A stretch of DNA of 64,000 nucleotides from an uncultured Bacteroidales bacterium (lineage in GTDB: Bacteria > Bacteroidota > Bacteroidia > Bacteroidales > Bacteroidaceae). The stretch's first letter is position 1; each line of letters begins with the position of its first letter. This document shows, in pieces, positions 35,521 through 44,544 of this stretch. A program made the translations under genes and the position numbers. The notes under the pieces were generated by a model. It was not told where the DNA came from, searched no databases, and saw nothing but the letters and a program-made list of their open reading frames with translations. The DNA lies in the NCBI GenBank assembly GCA_902802815.1, contig CADCNQ010000021.1:1-64000 (forward strand), read 5' to 3'.

Positions 35521-36837
35521 TTATCCTTTAGCCTCTTCGCGAAACTGTTCGCCGCGGTCTTCCATATTTTTAAATAAATCGAACGATGCACAGCACGGAG
35601 AGAGCAGCACAGTGTCGCCGGCTTTCGCCATCTCCCGGCAGGCCTTCACGCATTCTTTCATGGAGTGCGTATCCCTCACGGGCAGTCCGAGTGCGTCAAA
35701 ACTCTCGTGGAGTTTCGTGTTGTCAGCACCGAGGTAGCACAATCCGCAGCATTTTTCCTTCACCAGGTCGGCGATGGTGGAATAGTCGTTGCCTTTGTCT
35801 TTGCCGCCCACGATAAGTATTGTGGGGCGCTCCATTGCCTCCAATGCCACCCGGCATGCATCCACGTTGGTGGCCTTTGAGTCGTTGAGCCACAGCACTC
35901 CGTCTCTTTCGCAGACACGCTCCAGACGATGCTCCACACCGGGGAAGTCCTCCAAGCACTCACGTATCAGTTTTTCGGGTACGCCGATACTCTTCATCGC
36001 CATGAATGCAGCCAGAGCGTTGCGTTTGTTGTGTTGTCCGATTTGTGAGAAGGTGAGTCCTAGAGTCTCGAAATCGCTGTCCTGGAATGGACAGAGAGCA
36101 GGATTTCCTTCTGCGGCGGGACGTGATGAGGGTGTCGGTTGCGGAGCATATCCTTCCATACGTTTCTCCAGTTCTTCCCCTATGTGTTCGTCCTGTTGCC
36201 AGTAAACAAAGAGGTCGTCTTCGCGCTGATTTTGGATGATACGCATCTTGGAGTCGATATAGTTCTGGAAATTGAAGTCGTATCGGTCGAGATGGTCGGG
36301 TGTGATATTCATCAGAATAGCCACATCGGCACGGAAGTCAAACATGTTATCGAGCTGGAACGACGATATCTCGAGTACGTACCAGTCGTGATCACCCTCT
36401 GCCACCTGGAGGGCATACGAGCGTCCGATATTTCCGGCCAGCCCCACGTCCACACCCCATTTCTGCATGATATGGTAGATGAGGGTGGTGGTTGTTGTCT
36501 TACCGTTGCTGCCTGTGATGCAGACGGTCTTCCCGCGTGAGTACTGGTGTGCAAACTCCAGTTCGGAGAGTATGGGAGTGCCTTTCTCTATGAGCTGTTT
36601 CACCATCGGTGCAGTGTCGGGGATGCCGGGGCTCTTCACTACGATGTCTGCGGAGAGTATCTCCTCGGCGCTGTGTTTGCCTTCTTCCCAGCGCAGGTTG
36701 TGCTCCGTGAGCGTCTTTTTATAATCATCCTTGATGAGACCCATATCGCTCACGAAGACATCCCATCCCTTTTTCTGGGCGAGAATGGCTGTTCCCACGC
36801 CGCTTTCCGCAGCACCTAATATAGCTATTTTCTTCAT
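35521..36837 (-). CDS. murD: UDP-N-acetylmuramoyl-L-alanine--D-glutamate ligase
   Basis: A 438-residue Mur ligase that adds D-Glu. The N-terminus KKIAILGAAESGVGTAIL and the ATP-binding ITGSNGKTTTTTLIYHIM (near residue 105) are typical. The C-terminal domain has GVEHRLERV, LNDSKATNVDACRVAL and LIVGGKDKG. The frame is open to 36,891, but the ATG at 36,837 gives the conserved start and overlaps the mraY stop (ATGA). It lies 15 bases before ftsW. Confidence 0.97.
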   Translation of the reverse strand: MKKIAILGAAESGVGTAILAQKKGWDVFVSDMGLIKDDYKKTLTEHNLRWEEGKHSAEEILSADIVVKSPGIPDTAPMVKQLIEKGTPILSELEFAHQYSRGKTVCITGSNGKTTTTTLIYHIMQKWGVDVGLAGNIGRSYALQVAEGDHDWYVLEISSFQLDNMFDFRADVAILMNITPDHLDRYDFNFQNYIDSKMRIIQNQREDDLFVYWQQDEHIGEELEKRMEGYAPQPTPSSRPAAEGNPALCPFQDSDFETLGLTFSQIGQHNKRNALAAFMAMKSIGVPEKLIRECLEDFPGVEHRLERVCERDGVLWLNDSKATNVDACRVALEAMERPTILIVGGKDKGNDYSTIADLVKEKCCGLCYLGADNTKLHESFDALGLPVRDTHSMKECVKACREMAKAGDTVLLSPCCASFDLFKNMEDRGEQFREEAKG

Positions 36838-38096
36838 CGTATCTTGAGTGTTACAATGGCCAAAGCTGCCATGATAATTGTTGTAATCCAAAATCTTGTG
36901 GTGATTTTCGACTCAAACCAGCATCCTCTTGGCCAGTTGAGCCACACCTTGAAGTCGCTGGGAAGCTGTCCGGGAGCCACGCGGAAAGCATCGTGTATAG
37001 GGGCTCGCTTCACGGCTCTCCACTTCTCGCCCACCTTGTTGCCGCGACGTGCCACCTGTGTCTGCAGGATGACAGAGATGCTCTCCATGAGGAAAACGAA
37101 ACAGATGACAGGGATGAGCAGTTCCTTGTGTATGATGATTGCTGTCACGGCGATGATGCCTCCGATGGCAAGACTGCCCGTATCGCCCATAAACACCTGT
37201 GCCGGATACGCATTATACCAGAGGAAACCGACGAGAGCACCCACGAAGGCCAGAAGGAAGATAACGAGTTCCTCACTTCCCGGCACGAACATGATATTCA
37301 GGTATGCTGCCATTCCAATATGGGACGACACGTAGGCGAGTATCGTAAGCGCAACGCCCATTATCGCGGAGTTGCCTGCACACATTCCGTCCATTCCATC
37401 GTTGAGATTCGAACCGTTCGACACAGCCATCTCGATGAATGTCACCAGCAGAACGAAGAATATCCAGCCGGCTGCCGTGCGATATCGTCCGAGGAATGAG
37501 AAGATGGCAGAGTAGGAGAGACTGTTGTTCTTCACGAAGGGAATCGTGGTGACGGTGGACTTCACGGGTTCACTCTTGTGCATCACCACTTCCGTGCCGT
37601 TTCTTTCGATTGATACGTTCTCGTGTATCACGGCATCGGGACTCTGCCACAGCGTCAGACCTATAACGACACCCAGCACAGCCTGTCCTATCAGTTTCCA
37701 TTTGGGACTCAAGCCGTCCTTCGTCACTTTCATTTTGATGTAGTCGTCGAGGAATCCTATCATGGCGAGCCACACAGTTGTCAGGAGCATCAGTAGCATA
37801 TAAATGTTTCTCAGACGTCCCAGGAGCAGACAGGGCACCACCGTTGCCACGATGATGATGATGCCTCCCATTGTGGGAACGCCCTTCTTCTCTGTGCCGT
37901 AAGGATCGATGCTGCTGTCGCGCTGTGTTTCACTCACGTTGTGGCGACGCATCCATTTGATGAAATACTCACCGAACACCATGGATATCAGCAGCGAGAG
38001 CACCAATGTCAACAGACCGCGGAACGAGATGTACTGCCACATTCCGGAACCGGGAATGCCGTATGTCTCAAGATATCTGAACAGATAGTATAGCAT
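36834..38096 (-). CDS. mraY: Phospho-N-acetylmuramoyl-pentapeptide transferase
   Basis: A 420-residue, roughly ten-helix enzyme that transfers phospho-MurNAc-pentapeptide to undecaprenyl phosphate, giving lipid I. GTEKKGVPTMGGIII, the DD motif in MIGFLDDYIK, NGSNLNDGMDGMCAG and KRAPIHDAF are conserved. The chain is about 60 residues longer than E. coli MraY because of a polar insertion near residues 175-220, a Bacteroidetes feature. It lies between murE and murD. Confidence 0.96.
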   Translation of the reverse strand: MLYYLFRYLETYGIPGSGMWQYISFRGLLTLVLSLLISMVFGEYFIKWMRRHNVSETQRDSSIDPYGTEKKGVPTMGGIIIIVATVVPCLLLGRLRNIYMLLMLLTTVWLAMIGFLDDYIKMKVTKDGLSPKWKLIGQAVLGVVIGLTLWQSPDAVIHENVSIERNGTEVVMHKSEPVKSTVTTIPFVKNNSLSYSAIFSFLGRYRTAAGWIFFVLLVTFIEMAVSNGSNLNDGMDGMCAGNSAIMGVALTILAYVSSHIGMAAYLNIMFVPGSEELVIFLLAFVGALVGFLWYNAYPAQVFMGDTGSLAIGGIIAVTAIIIHKELLIPVICFVFLMESISVILQTQVARRGNKVGEKWRAVKRAPIHDAFRVAPGQLPSDFKVWLNWPRGCWFESKITTRFWITTIIMAALAIVTLKIR

Positions 38097-38108
38097 ATTC
38101 TATAACCT

Positions 38109-39566
38109 TTAACCGTTAATTCCAAACGCTTCGCGTATCACTTCGTGGTCGTCGAAGTGGTGCTTCACACCTTTTATTATCTGATAGTCTTCATGCCCCT
38201 TTCCGGCTACGAGAATGACGTCGCCTTTGCGTGCCATCATACAGGCGGTGCGAATGGCTTCGCGTCGGTCTGCTATCGTGAGCGTCTTCTCTTTGTCCTC
38301 TGCCGTGAGTCCTTCCATCATATCTGCGATGATATCGGCGGGTTCTTCGTCGCGGGGATTATCGGATGTGATGATGACGTGGTCGCTCTGTCGGGCAGCC
38401 TCTTTCGCCATGAGGGGGCGCTTACCCTTGTCGCGGTTGCCGCCGGCTCCGCACACCGTCCACACCTCGCCCTTGTGGTTGAGCACCTCATTGATTGTCG
38501 TGAGTACGTTCTCGAGTGCGTCGGGAGTGTGGGCATAGTCAACGATGGCTGTCACACCCTTGTTCGATGAAATCGTTTCAAAGCGCCCGTTTACGGGCTT
38601 CATCATCGAGAGTGCGACGAGAGTCTCTTCCTGTGTGATACCCATCATTCTGAGGGCTCCGTACACAGCGAGCAGGTTCTGCACATTGAAACGACCTACG
38701 AACTGTACGAACACCTCTCGTCCGTCCATCTCGAGATTCATGCCGTCGAATCCCTCTTCCAGAATCTTTGCCTTATAGTCGGCTGCTGCTCTCACGGAAT
38801 AGGTCTTCACTTCGGCCTTCGTGTTCTGCACCATTACCATTCCGTTCTTGTCGTCGGCATTGGTGATGGCGAAGGCTTCTTTAGGCAGTCCGTCGAAGAA
38901 AGCCTTCTTGGCATCGCGGTAGTTCTCGAATGTCTTGTGGTAATCCAGATGGTCGCGTGTGAGATTGGTGAAGAGACCGCCCGCGAAGGTGAGTCCTCCG
39001 ATGCGCTTCTGTGCCACCGCGTGGCTGGATACCTCCATGAATGCTACCTCGCATCCCTCGTCGGCCATCCTGCCGAGCAGGCGGTTTAGCGTGATGACAT
39101 CCGGTGTTGTGCATTCTGTGGGATACGGGGTGCCGTCGATGTAGTTGCAGACGGTGGAGCAGAGTCCGCTCTTGTGTCCCATCTGTCGCATCACATTATA
39201 TAATGTAGTGGCGATTGTGGTTTTTCCGTTTGTTCCGGTCACGCCGATGAGTTTCATGCGTTGTGTGGGGTCTCCGAAGAAACATGTGGCGAGGTCTCCT
39301 GCCACATCCTCCGTGGAGGCGTAGCGCACGTAGGTGACATCCTCGGCGAGTGTCTCCGGCAGTGTTTCGCAGAATACGGCCTTAGCTCCCAGTGCGATAG
39401 CTTTGGCGATGAAAGTGTGGCCGTCCACCTGCGTGCCTCTCATGGCGATGAATCCGGCATTCTCCGTCACACGGCGTGAGTCAATCTCAAGGGCCGTGAG
39501 TTCAATGTCCGTGCGTCCCTTTACTTCAAGGGGAGTACAGCGTTCAATTAGTTTTTGGAGTATCAT
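38109..39566 (-). CDS. murE: UDP-MurNAc-tripeptide synthetase, meso-DAP type
   Basis: A 485-residue Mur ligase that adds the third peptide residue. ATP-binding [19 protein letters not shown] is near residue 110. The [10 protein letters not shown] motif near residue 405 is the DNPR signature that selects meso-diaminopimelate, so the wall is of the DAP type. AGKGHEDYQ near the C-terminus is also typical. Its start overlaps the end of the penicillin-binding protein gene by 23 bases. Confidence 0.97.
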   Translation of the reverse strand: MILQKLIERCTPLEVKGRTDIELTALEIDSRRVTENAGFIAMRGTQVDGHTFIAKAIALGAKAVFCETLPETLAEDVTYVRYASTEDVAGDLATCFFGDPTQRMKLIGVTGTNGKTTIATTLYNVMRQMGHKSGLCSTVCNYIDGTPYPTECTTPDVITLNRLLGRMADEGCEVAFMEVSSHAVAQKRIGGLTFAGGLFTNLTRDHLDYHKTFENYRDAKKAFFDGLPKEAFAITNADDKNGMVMVQNTKAEVKTYSVRAAADYKAKILEEGFDGMNLEMDGREVFVQFVGRFNVQNLLAVYGALRMMGITQEETLVALSMMKPVNGRFETISSNKGVTAIVDYAHTPDALENVLTTINEVLNHKGEVWTVCGAGGNRDKGKRPLMAKEAARQSDHVIITSDNPRDEEPADIIADMMEGLTAEDKEKTLTIADRREAIRTACMMARKGDVILVAGKGHEDYQIIKGVKHHFDDHEVIREAFGING

Positions 39567-41400
39567 GATGTGTTGTGTCTTTTAGTTCTTCGAGATTGCG
39601 GAACGTACCGTGTGACATCACGTAGAGCGACAGTTCCCTGAATACGGGGCCGCAGTGTCCGCCGCCGGAAGCTGTGCCGGTCTTGATGATGTTCACGATG
39701 CAGGAATACTTCGGGGCGTTGCTGGGATAGTATCCGCAGAACGACACCATGTAGCGTGGAGGTCCTGCGTGATAACCACCGGCTCCGGCCACCTGTGCCG
39801 TACCCGTTTTGCCGCTCACGGGGAAGTATTTCTCTCCGTTTCCGGCCTTTCTGCCGAGTCCGTCGCGCACCACACGATGGAGACATTCCTGTATCTTGCT
39901 CAGCGTTGCGGGCGAACAGATCTGCTCCTTTATCACCTCTGTGGGGAATTCACGCAGTATCTTTCCGTCTTTCATCTCGGCCTTCACGAAGCGCGGTTTG
40001 AGCATGCGTCCGCCGTTGGCGATGGCGTTGTAGTATGTCAGCGTGGCGATGAAGGGGAGCTGTGTCTCGTAGCCGATACTCATCCAGGGCAGCGCCGTCT
40101 CATACCAGTTTGCCCAGTGGCGTCCCGTCTTGTCCTTGCGGGGATGTCTGATGCGGGGGTTCTTTGCTCCGGGAAGGGGCAAGTCGAGAGGTATGCCCAC
40201 ACCCTCGCGGTTGAGTCCGTTGACGTAGGTGTCGGGGTCGTTGTGGTAGTATTTGTCGATGAGTTTGGACACACCGAGATTCGATGAATACATCAATATC
40301 TCCGGTACGGAAAGGGTTCCGTATCCACCCCGGCGCCAGTTGTGGTCCTTCATCGGACGTCCGTGCATCATCTGCACGCCTCCGGAGCAGTCGACCACAT
40401 CGTCCAGCGTGATTTTACCATCCTCGAGAGCCACCATGATGCTGGCGGTCTTGAATGTGGAACCGGGTTCGTAGAGATCCATCACGGCGTGATTATAGTC
40501 CTCACCGTAAGCCCCTCCGCCCAGATGGTGGAGATTCACCATTGCCTTGATGTCGCCCGTAGCCACTTCCATCAGAATGCAGACACCCGTCTCGGCGCCG
40601 ATGTCCTTAAGCATTTTGCGCAGCGCCTTCTCTGCAGCGTCCTGCATATTGATATCCAGCGTGGTGAGCAGGTCGTTACCGTTCACGGGCGGCTGATCCA
40701 CAAAACTGATACGCTGGTTTCTCACCTTCATGCGATGGCTCACTCCGTTGGTGCCTCGCAGCAGGGAATCGAAACTCATCTCGAGACCGCCTTTCGCAGC
40801 GTCGGTGTCTCTGTAGAGGTCGCCCAGAAGTGCCTTGGCGAGAGAACCGTACGGATGCTTGCGCTGCATTATCTTCTCGCCGCGGAAACCGCCCTTGAAC
40901 ACCGATTCGCGGAAGAGTGGCAACTGCTTGCACTCCATGTATTGTATGTATGTGGCGTTGTACGGATATATACGCCATGCGTGACTGCCGCGCTTTTTGC
41001 CGGCTTGCAGTCTCTGGCGGAAGAAATCCTCGGTCTTATCTGGGAAAATCTTTGCAAGACCCATGCAGATGCTGTCCAGTTTTTCTTCGAATACGGAGTC
41101 GCGGAAAGCCTGCGTCTTGATGCGCGACTTCTCGTTGGGGTCGATCACCACGTAGTCCATATACAGGCGGTATTCGGGCACACTGCCGGCGAGCAGTCGT
41201 CCCTCTGCGTCGTAGATATTACCTCTTGCAGCGGGGATGGGCAGATTCTCCGTCACGAAACGGCTGGCAACGGCCTGCCAATAGTTTCGCTTGTTGAGCA
41301 TGGTGTTGAGGGCGGTGAGTATGATATACGCACCCGCAACAGTCATCACGGCGATGACGATGGTGAATCTCAGGATACTGTTTTTCTTGTCCGCTTTCAT
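39544..41400 (-). CDS. ftsI: Class B penicillin-binding protein FtsI
   Basis: A 618-residue septal transpeptidase with one N-terminal helix (about residues 10-32), a pedestal domain and a transpeptidase domain. The catalytic motifs are all present: SxxK as STFK (314-317), SxN as SSN (372-374) and KTG (531-533). The chain ends about 65 residues after the last conserved segment. As I recall, Bacteroides FtsI proteins are near 700 residues with a C-terminal PASTA domain, and no PASTA domain is seen here. The gene overlaps ftsL by ATGA and murE by 23 bases. Confidence 0.95.
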   Translation of the reverse strand: MKADKKNSILRFTIVIAVMTVAGAYIILTALNTMLNKRNYWQAVASRFVTENLPIPAARGNIYDAEGRLLAGSVPEYRLYMDYVVIDPNEKSRIKTQAFRDSVFEEKLDSICMGLAKIFPDKTEDFFRQRLQAGKKRGSHAWRIYPYNATYIQYMECKQLPLFRESVFKGGFRGEKIMQRKHPYGSLAKALLGDLYRDTDAAKGGLEMSFDSLLRGTNGVSHRMKVRNQRISFVDQPPVNGNDLLTTLDINMQDAAEKALRKMLKDIGAETGVCILMEVATGDIKAMVNLHHLGGGAYGEDYNHAVMDLYEPGSTFKTASIMVALEDGKITLDDVVDCSGGVQMMHGRPMKDHNWRRGGYGTLSVPEILMYSSNLGVSKLIDKYYHNDPDTYVNGLNREGVGIPLDLPLPGAKNPRIRHPRKDKTGRHWANWYETALPWMSIGYETQLPFIATLTYYNAIANGGRMLKPRFVKAEMKDGKILREFPTEVIKEQICSPATLSKIQECLHRVVRDGLGRKAGNGEKYFPVSGKTGTAQVAGAGGYHAGPPRYMVSFCGYYPSNAPKYSCIVNIIKTGTASGGGHCGPVFRELSLYVMSHGTFRNLEELKDTTHHDTPKTN

Positions 41401-41780
41401 CTTAGTGCATATGGAGGTTCGATGCCGCTTGTTATCGTGGAGTCGCCATACTGACGGAGCAAATCCTCCACCTTACTCTGTCGTGTCTTCAGTGTCAGTT
41501 CGCTGTTGCGTGTGAGGCATCGGTACTTCCAGTCGTCCAGTTCCTTCTGCAGAGCCTCTTCTTCAATTATCTCTTGCTGAGCCTGATAGCGGTTTGTGAC
41601 ATAGATGATGACTCCCACCAGTATGAGTGCGATGACGCCCAATTGTTTCTTGAACCACTGACCGTTGATACTCAGTGATTGCATTACTTCGAGGAATTTC
41701 TGCTTGTCGTCCTCGTCGCTCGTCAGACGCCGTCTCAGGTTTTTCAGTTCGTCCTTCATAACTGTGGCTTTATCTTTCAT
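41397..41780 (-). CDS. ftsL: FtsL-like cell division protein
   Basis: A 127-residue bitopic protein: a charged cytoplasmic N-terminus (KNLRRRLTSDEDDKQKFLEV), one helix (WFKKQLGVIALILVGVIIYVTN, about residues 45-66) and a short periplasmic coiled coil (QQEIIEEEALQKELDDWKYRCL), the expected layout of FtsL between rsmH and ftsI. An upstream TTG at 41,801 would extend it, but that codon lies within the 7-bp repeat array; the ATG at 41,780 is preferred. The stop overlaps the ftsI start. Primary sequence conservation is low, so the call depends on position and topology. Confidence 0.88.
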   Translation of the reverse strand: MKDKATVMKDELKNLRRRLTSDEDDKQKFLEVMQSLSINGQWFKKQLGVIALILVGVIIYVTNRYQAQQEIIEEEALQKELDDWKYRCLTRNSELTLKTRQSKVEDLLRQYGDSTITSGIEPPYALR

Positions 41781-41785
41781 CTCTA

Positions 41786-41820
41786 AACTTTCAACTTTCA
41801 ACTTTCAACTTTCAACTTTC
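41786..41820. repeat. 7-bp tandem repeat at the rsmH-ftsL junction, five units
   Basis: Five exact AACTTTC units (plus strand) cover the last codons and stop of rsmH (stop at 41,805-41,807) and reach to within five bases of the ftsL ATG. A change in copy number shifts the frame of the RsmH tail and the distance to ftsL. The units are related to those at 12,311-12,345. Confidence 0.95.
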
Positions 41821-42725
41821 TCCGCTACTCGCAGTTTTGCAGAGCGCGAACGGGGATTCCGTGCGATTTCCTCCTCGTCGGGTGTGCTCACTCCTTTACC
41901 TACGGCTCTCAGCGGTGTCTCCGTCCGTCCGAAGATGTCTTTCTCCACATCACCCTCCACGTTGCCCGAGCGGATGATGTTCTTTACCAGACGGTCCTCC
42001 AGAGAATGGTAGGAGAGCACGACGAGCCGTCCTCCGGGTTTCAGCACTTCGACGGCGCCTTTCAGCATCTCGCTGAGTGCCTTCATCTCGCCGTTCACCT
42101 CTATGCGCAGCGCCTGAAACACCTTGGTGAGTTCCTTTTTCTCGCGGTCGCGGGGCAGCACCTGTCCCACAGCCTCACTCAGGGCTCCGGTTGTCTGCAG
42201 AGATTCGTTCTCTCTGGCCTTCACTATTGCGCGAGCCACCCGTTGCGGCTCCTTTACCTCGCCGTAGAGGCGGAATATGCGGATGAGCTGCTCCTCGGAA
42301 TATTCGTTCACCACCTGTGCGGCTGTCAGGCGGCTCTTCTGGTTCATTCTCATGTCGAGCGGAGCGTCGCTGCGGAAGGAAAAACCGCGTGTTCCGTCGT
42401 CCAAATGATGGCTCGACACACCCAAGTCTGCCAAAATGCCGTCGGGCTCGATGCCGTAGTATTCAACCCAGTTCTTTAGGTATCGGAAGTTACTCCTGAT
42501 GAAACTCAGCCTGTTATCTTTTTCGAGTGCCTCTGCATTCTGTATTGCGTCAAGGTCCTGATCAAAGGCAAAAAGTCGGCCTTTCGGCCCCAATTCACCT
42601 AAGATTGCTTTTGAATGCCCTCCGCCACCAAAGGTGAGATCCAGGTAGGTCCCATCTCTCTTAATGTCGAGGCCATTGAGACACGGCTCCAACATTACCG
42701 GTGTATGGTAGCTGGGTATTAACAC
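41805..42725 (-). CDS. rsmH: 16S rRNA m4C1402 methyltransferase RsmH (MraW)
   Basis: A 306-residue SAM-dependent enzyme that methylates N4 of C1402 of 16S rRNA. YHTPVMLEPCLNGL at the start, YLDLTFGGGGHSKAIL (the SAM-binding loop), ILADLGVSSHHLDDGTRGFSF and VLSYHSLEDRLVKN are specific to the family. The start is GTG at 42,725; an in-frame TAA three codons upstream and the absence of an ATG before the conserved YH support it. It is the first gene of the division cluster; mraZ, the usual leader gene, is not upstream. Confidence 0.97.
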   Translation of the reverse strand: MLIPSYHTPVMLEPCLNGLDIKRDGTYLDLTFGGGGHSKAILGELGPKGRLFAFDQDLDAIQNAEALEKDNRLSFIRSNFRYLKNWVEYYGIEPDGILADLGVSSHHLDDGTRGFSFRSDAPLDMRMNQKSRLTAAQVVNEYSEEQLIRIFRLYGEVKEPQRVARAIVKARENESLQTTGALSEAVGQVLPRDREKKELTKVFQALRIEVNGEMKALSEMLKGAVEVLKPGGRLVVLSYHSLEDRLVKNIIRSGNVEGDVEKDIFGRTETPLRAVGKGVSTPDEEEIARNPRSRSAKLRVAEKVES

Positions 42726-42778
42726 GTTATCTTAATCAGGTTAAATTTATTGTTCAGATAAAGGGCAGATTTCCGCTC

Positions 42779-42811
42779 CAAAGGTATGACTTTTTTCTGA
42801 TATAGATGCAA
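42779..42811 (-). promoter_or_regulatory. Promoter of the division and cell wall cluster
   Basis: On the minus strand the -7 box TACCTTTG (42,786 to 42,779) fits the consensus well. A TTG at 42,811-42,809 is a possible -33 element with a 22-base spacer, slightly long. The leader to the rsmH GTG is about 50 bases. Confidence 0.65.
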
Positions 42812-42918
42812 GTTTTTTGAAAAAAATATCACAATTTGATAAAAAATTTTTTGCAGCTCTTCCCGGGACCCTTTTTTCCTGCTTCCTACCTTCCTCCGAG
42901 CAGCGATGCATCAGACTA

Positions 42919-43025
42919 CGAGTAGAAACCGAGTAGAATACGAGCAGATAACGAGCAGTTAACGAGTTTTCTCGTACTCCACTCGTAGTCCACTCGTACA
43001 CCACTCGTTAACTGCTCGTTATCTG
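42919..43025. repeat. Inverted 11-bp array (5 CGAG + 5 CTCG units)
   Basis: CGAG occurs at 42,919, 42,930, 42,941, 42,952 and 42,963, exactly 11 bases apart. After a TTTT centre, CTCG occurs at 42,971, 42,982, 42,993, 43,004 and 43,015, again 11 apart. Bases 42,945-42,966 and 43,004-43,025 are perfect 22-base inverted repeats, and 42,908-42,915 pairs with 43,022-43,029 as an alternative outer stem. The centre ACGAG-TTTT-CTCGT is itself a hairpin. No known element class matches it. Confidence 0.95.
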
Positions 43026-43183
43026 ATGCGATTCTGGCCGTATTCTCCGTGGTCTCTGCGACGTATTGGTGGTGAGAAAAAATGAAATAATAAAAATAAC
43101 GATGAAATCGGAAATATTAGTGAACAAATCGGTAGGATTAACGTTTTTTACCACTTTCGCCTATGTGCACGCGGAAAATGATG

Positions 43184-43191
43184 TACCTTTG
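43184..43191 (+). promoter_or_regulatory. -7 promoter box of the PCMD lipoprotein gene
   Basis: TACCTTTG 23 bases before the ATG at 43,215 matches the consensus. No clear TTG lies at the expected -33 position. Confidence 0.6.
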
Positions 43192-43214
43192 CACCCGAAA
43201 ATAATTTTTTAAGC

Positions 43215-44513
43215 ATGAATTTCTTTAAAACGCTGAAAACAATTCCTTTACTTTTGTCTGCAATGCTCGTGACGAGTGCTTGCTCAGATGAACCGGCTAA
43301 CATGGAGTGTGATGTGGAGACCATTTGGCTGGAAATAGATGATCCGTCATCTGTTTTTGATGACCCGTCGATGGCTTACATATATCTGGATTATATGGTT
43401 TCGACCGAGGCAGACGGTTTGAATATAAACTGGGAGGTGAAGCCCGACTGCGAGCTTGGTGCATATCCCGTTTATTTTACCCTCACTCCCGGAGCCACAG
43501 CATACATTTATGATGAAAACGGAGCGAGGATACTTTTCAGAAGCGGTGATGTGGTGGATTTCTCCGACGAGAGGAAAACAATAGTTGAAGTTGTTTCTCA
43601 GGACGGTGCTTGGTCGAAGCGCTATTCTTTGTCGATGTATCACAGGCAGATCAGCACTTCTACGTTCACCTTTGATTTCAACGAGGGAAGTTATGATTTC
43701 CATCTTTCGGCCAAGGGTGATCCGGGCAACTACTACAAGTTCAAACCGACAGATCCCCAGGCAATAGCATCGCTGTTCCGCAATCCGGATGACCCGTATT
43801 GGAAGAACGGTAATCCCGGCTTTGCCATCAGCCGTTCGTCTGCCACTCCCGATCAGTATCCCACTACTGTGGCTTTTGGGGCCGGTCCTGATGGCAGCGA
43901 CTGCGTGCTGATGCAGACGGTGTCTACCGGCGGTATCGGTGCGATGGCGAAGATATATATTGCTGCCGGCAGTCTGTTTGACGGAGAATTCAATGCTCAG
44001 AAGGCGATGAAATCTCGCTCTGCAGCCCGCACGGCCACCCAATTTGGTGTGCCTTTCGACCGCAAACCTATATCTATGACGGTGGATATGAAGTACATAC
44101 CGGGTCCTGCCTATTGGAATGAGGATAAGGTGGTGCAGCCCGCCATTGTGGACGAACCGGACGCATATATTGTATTCTACCGCAACGACGGAGGTCTGCT
44201 CGACGGCTATAATGTGCTGACAAGTTCCAAGATTATCGGTATGGGCCGTTTGAAGCACAATCTGAACCCCGACGGCAGCGACTGCCCGGGTTCACACCCC
44301 ATTCACGGACTTTCTGCCGAGTGGAAGACGGTGAAGCTCGACGTGGAGTATCCTAACGGTGATCCTGACCCTGAGATACTGAAGAATATGGGCTACAGCC
44401 TCATCATAGGTTTCTCCTCCAGTTGGCAGGGAGCCGATTTCCGAGGAGCGCTGGATTCTAAACTATACATCGACAATATCGTCGTGGAATGTGAGGATAT
44501 TTTGGGCGAATGA
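43215..44513 (+). CDS. PCMD-domain lipoprotein
   Basis: A 432-residue predicted lipoprotein. The signal peptide ends in LVTSAC with the lipobox cysteine at about residue 23. An N-terminal immunoglobulin-like region (about 30-145) precedes a C-terminal PCMD ('putative carbohydrate metabolism') domain, recognised by FTFDFNEGSYDF, GNPGFAISR, KPISMTVDMKYIPG and the final LYIDNIVVECEDI. Such proteins sit on the Bacteroidetes outer membrane, and a glycan-binding role is presumed but unproven. It has its own promoter and is followed by a beta-barrel gene after 31 bases. Confidence 0.85.
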   Translation: MNFFKTLKTIPLLLSAMLVTSACSDEPANMECDVETIWLEIDDPSSVFDDPSMAYIYLDYMVSTEADGLNINWEVKPDCELGAYPVYFTLTPGATAYIYDENGARILFRSGDVVDFSDERKTIVEVVSQDGAWSKRYSLSMYHRQISTSTFTFDFNEGSYDFHLSAKGDPGNYYKFKPTDPQAIASLFRNPDDPYWKNGNPGFAISRSSATPDQYPTTVAFGAGPDGSDCVLMQTVSTGGIGAMAKIYIAAGSLFDGEFNAQKAMKSRSAARTATQFGVPFDRKPISMTVDMKYIPGPAYWNEDKVVQPAIVDEPDAYIVFYRNDGGLLDGYNVLTSSKIIGMGRLKHNLNPDGSDCPGSHPIHGLSAEWKTVKLDVEYPNGDPDPEILKNMGYSLIIGFSSSWQGADFRGALDSKLYIDNIVVECEDILGE

Positions 44514-44544
44514 TTTTGGGAGGAATAATTAACAGTACAACGAA

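Larger units (their letters stand above)
42726..43214. other. Intergenic region upstream of the division cluster
   Basis: No gene, including mraZ, is visible in this 489-base gap between divergent genes. It contains the rsmH promoter (42,779-42,811), an AT-rich stretch, the inverted 11-bp array (42,919-43,025), the element GTGGTCTCTGCGACGTATT (43,049-43,067), which resembles the one at 25,052, and the promoter of the plus-strand lipoprotein gene. A minus-strand frame at 42,747-43,004 runs through the array and the promoter and is not credible as a gene. Confidence 0.8.

Noticed and set aside
41781-41801. TTG start for ftsL, giving an N-terminus MKVESLE
   Set aside because: This start is created by the heptamer repeat. 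The ATG at 41,780 is better and no conserved residue is lost.
42747-43004. 85-codon minus-strand frame in the position of mraZ
   Set aside because: It crosses the promoter and the inverted array and has no MraZ features.
42919-43025. Integron attC site or an origin-type iteron array
   Set aside because: There is no integrase, dnaA box series or replication gene nearby, and attC core sites were not seen. The array remains unexplained.
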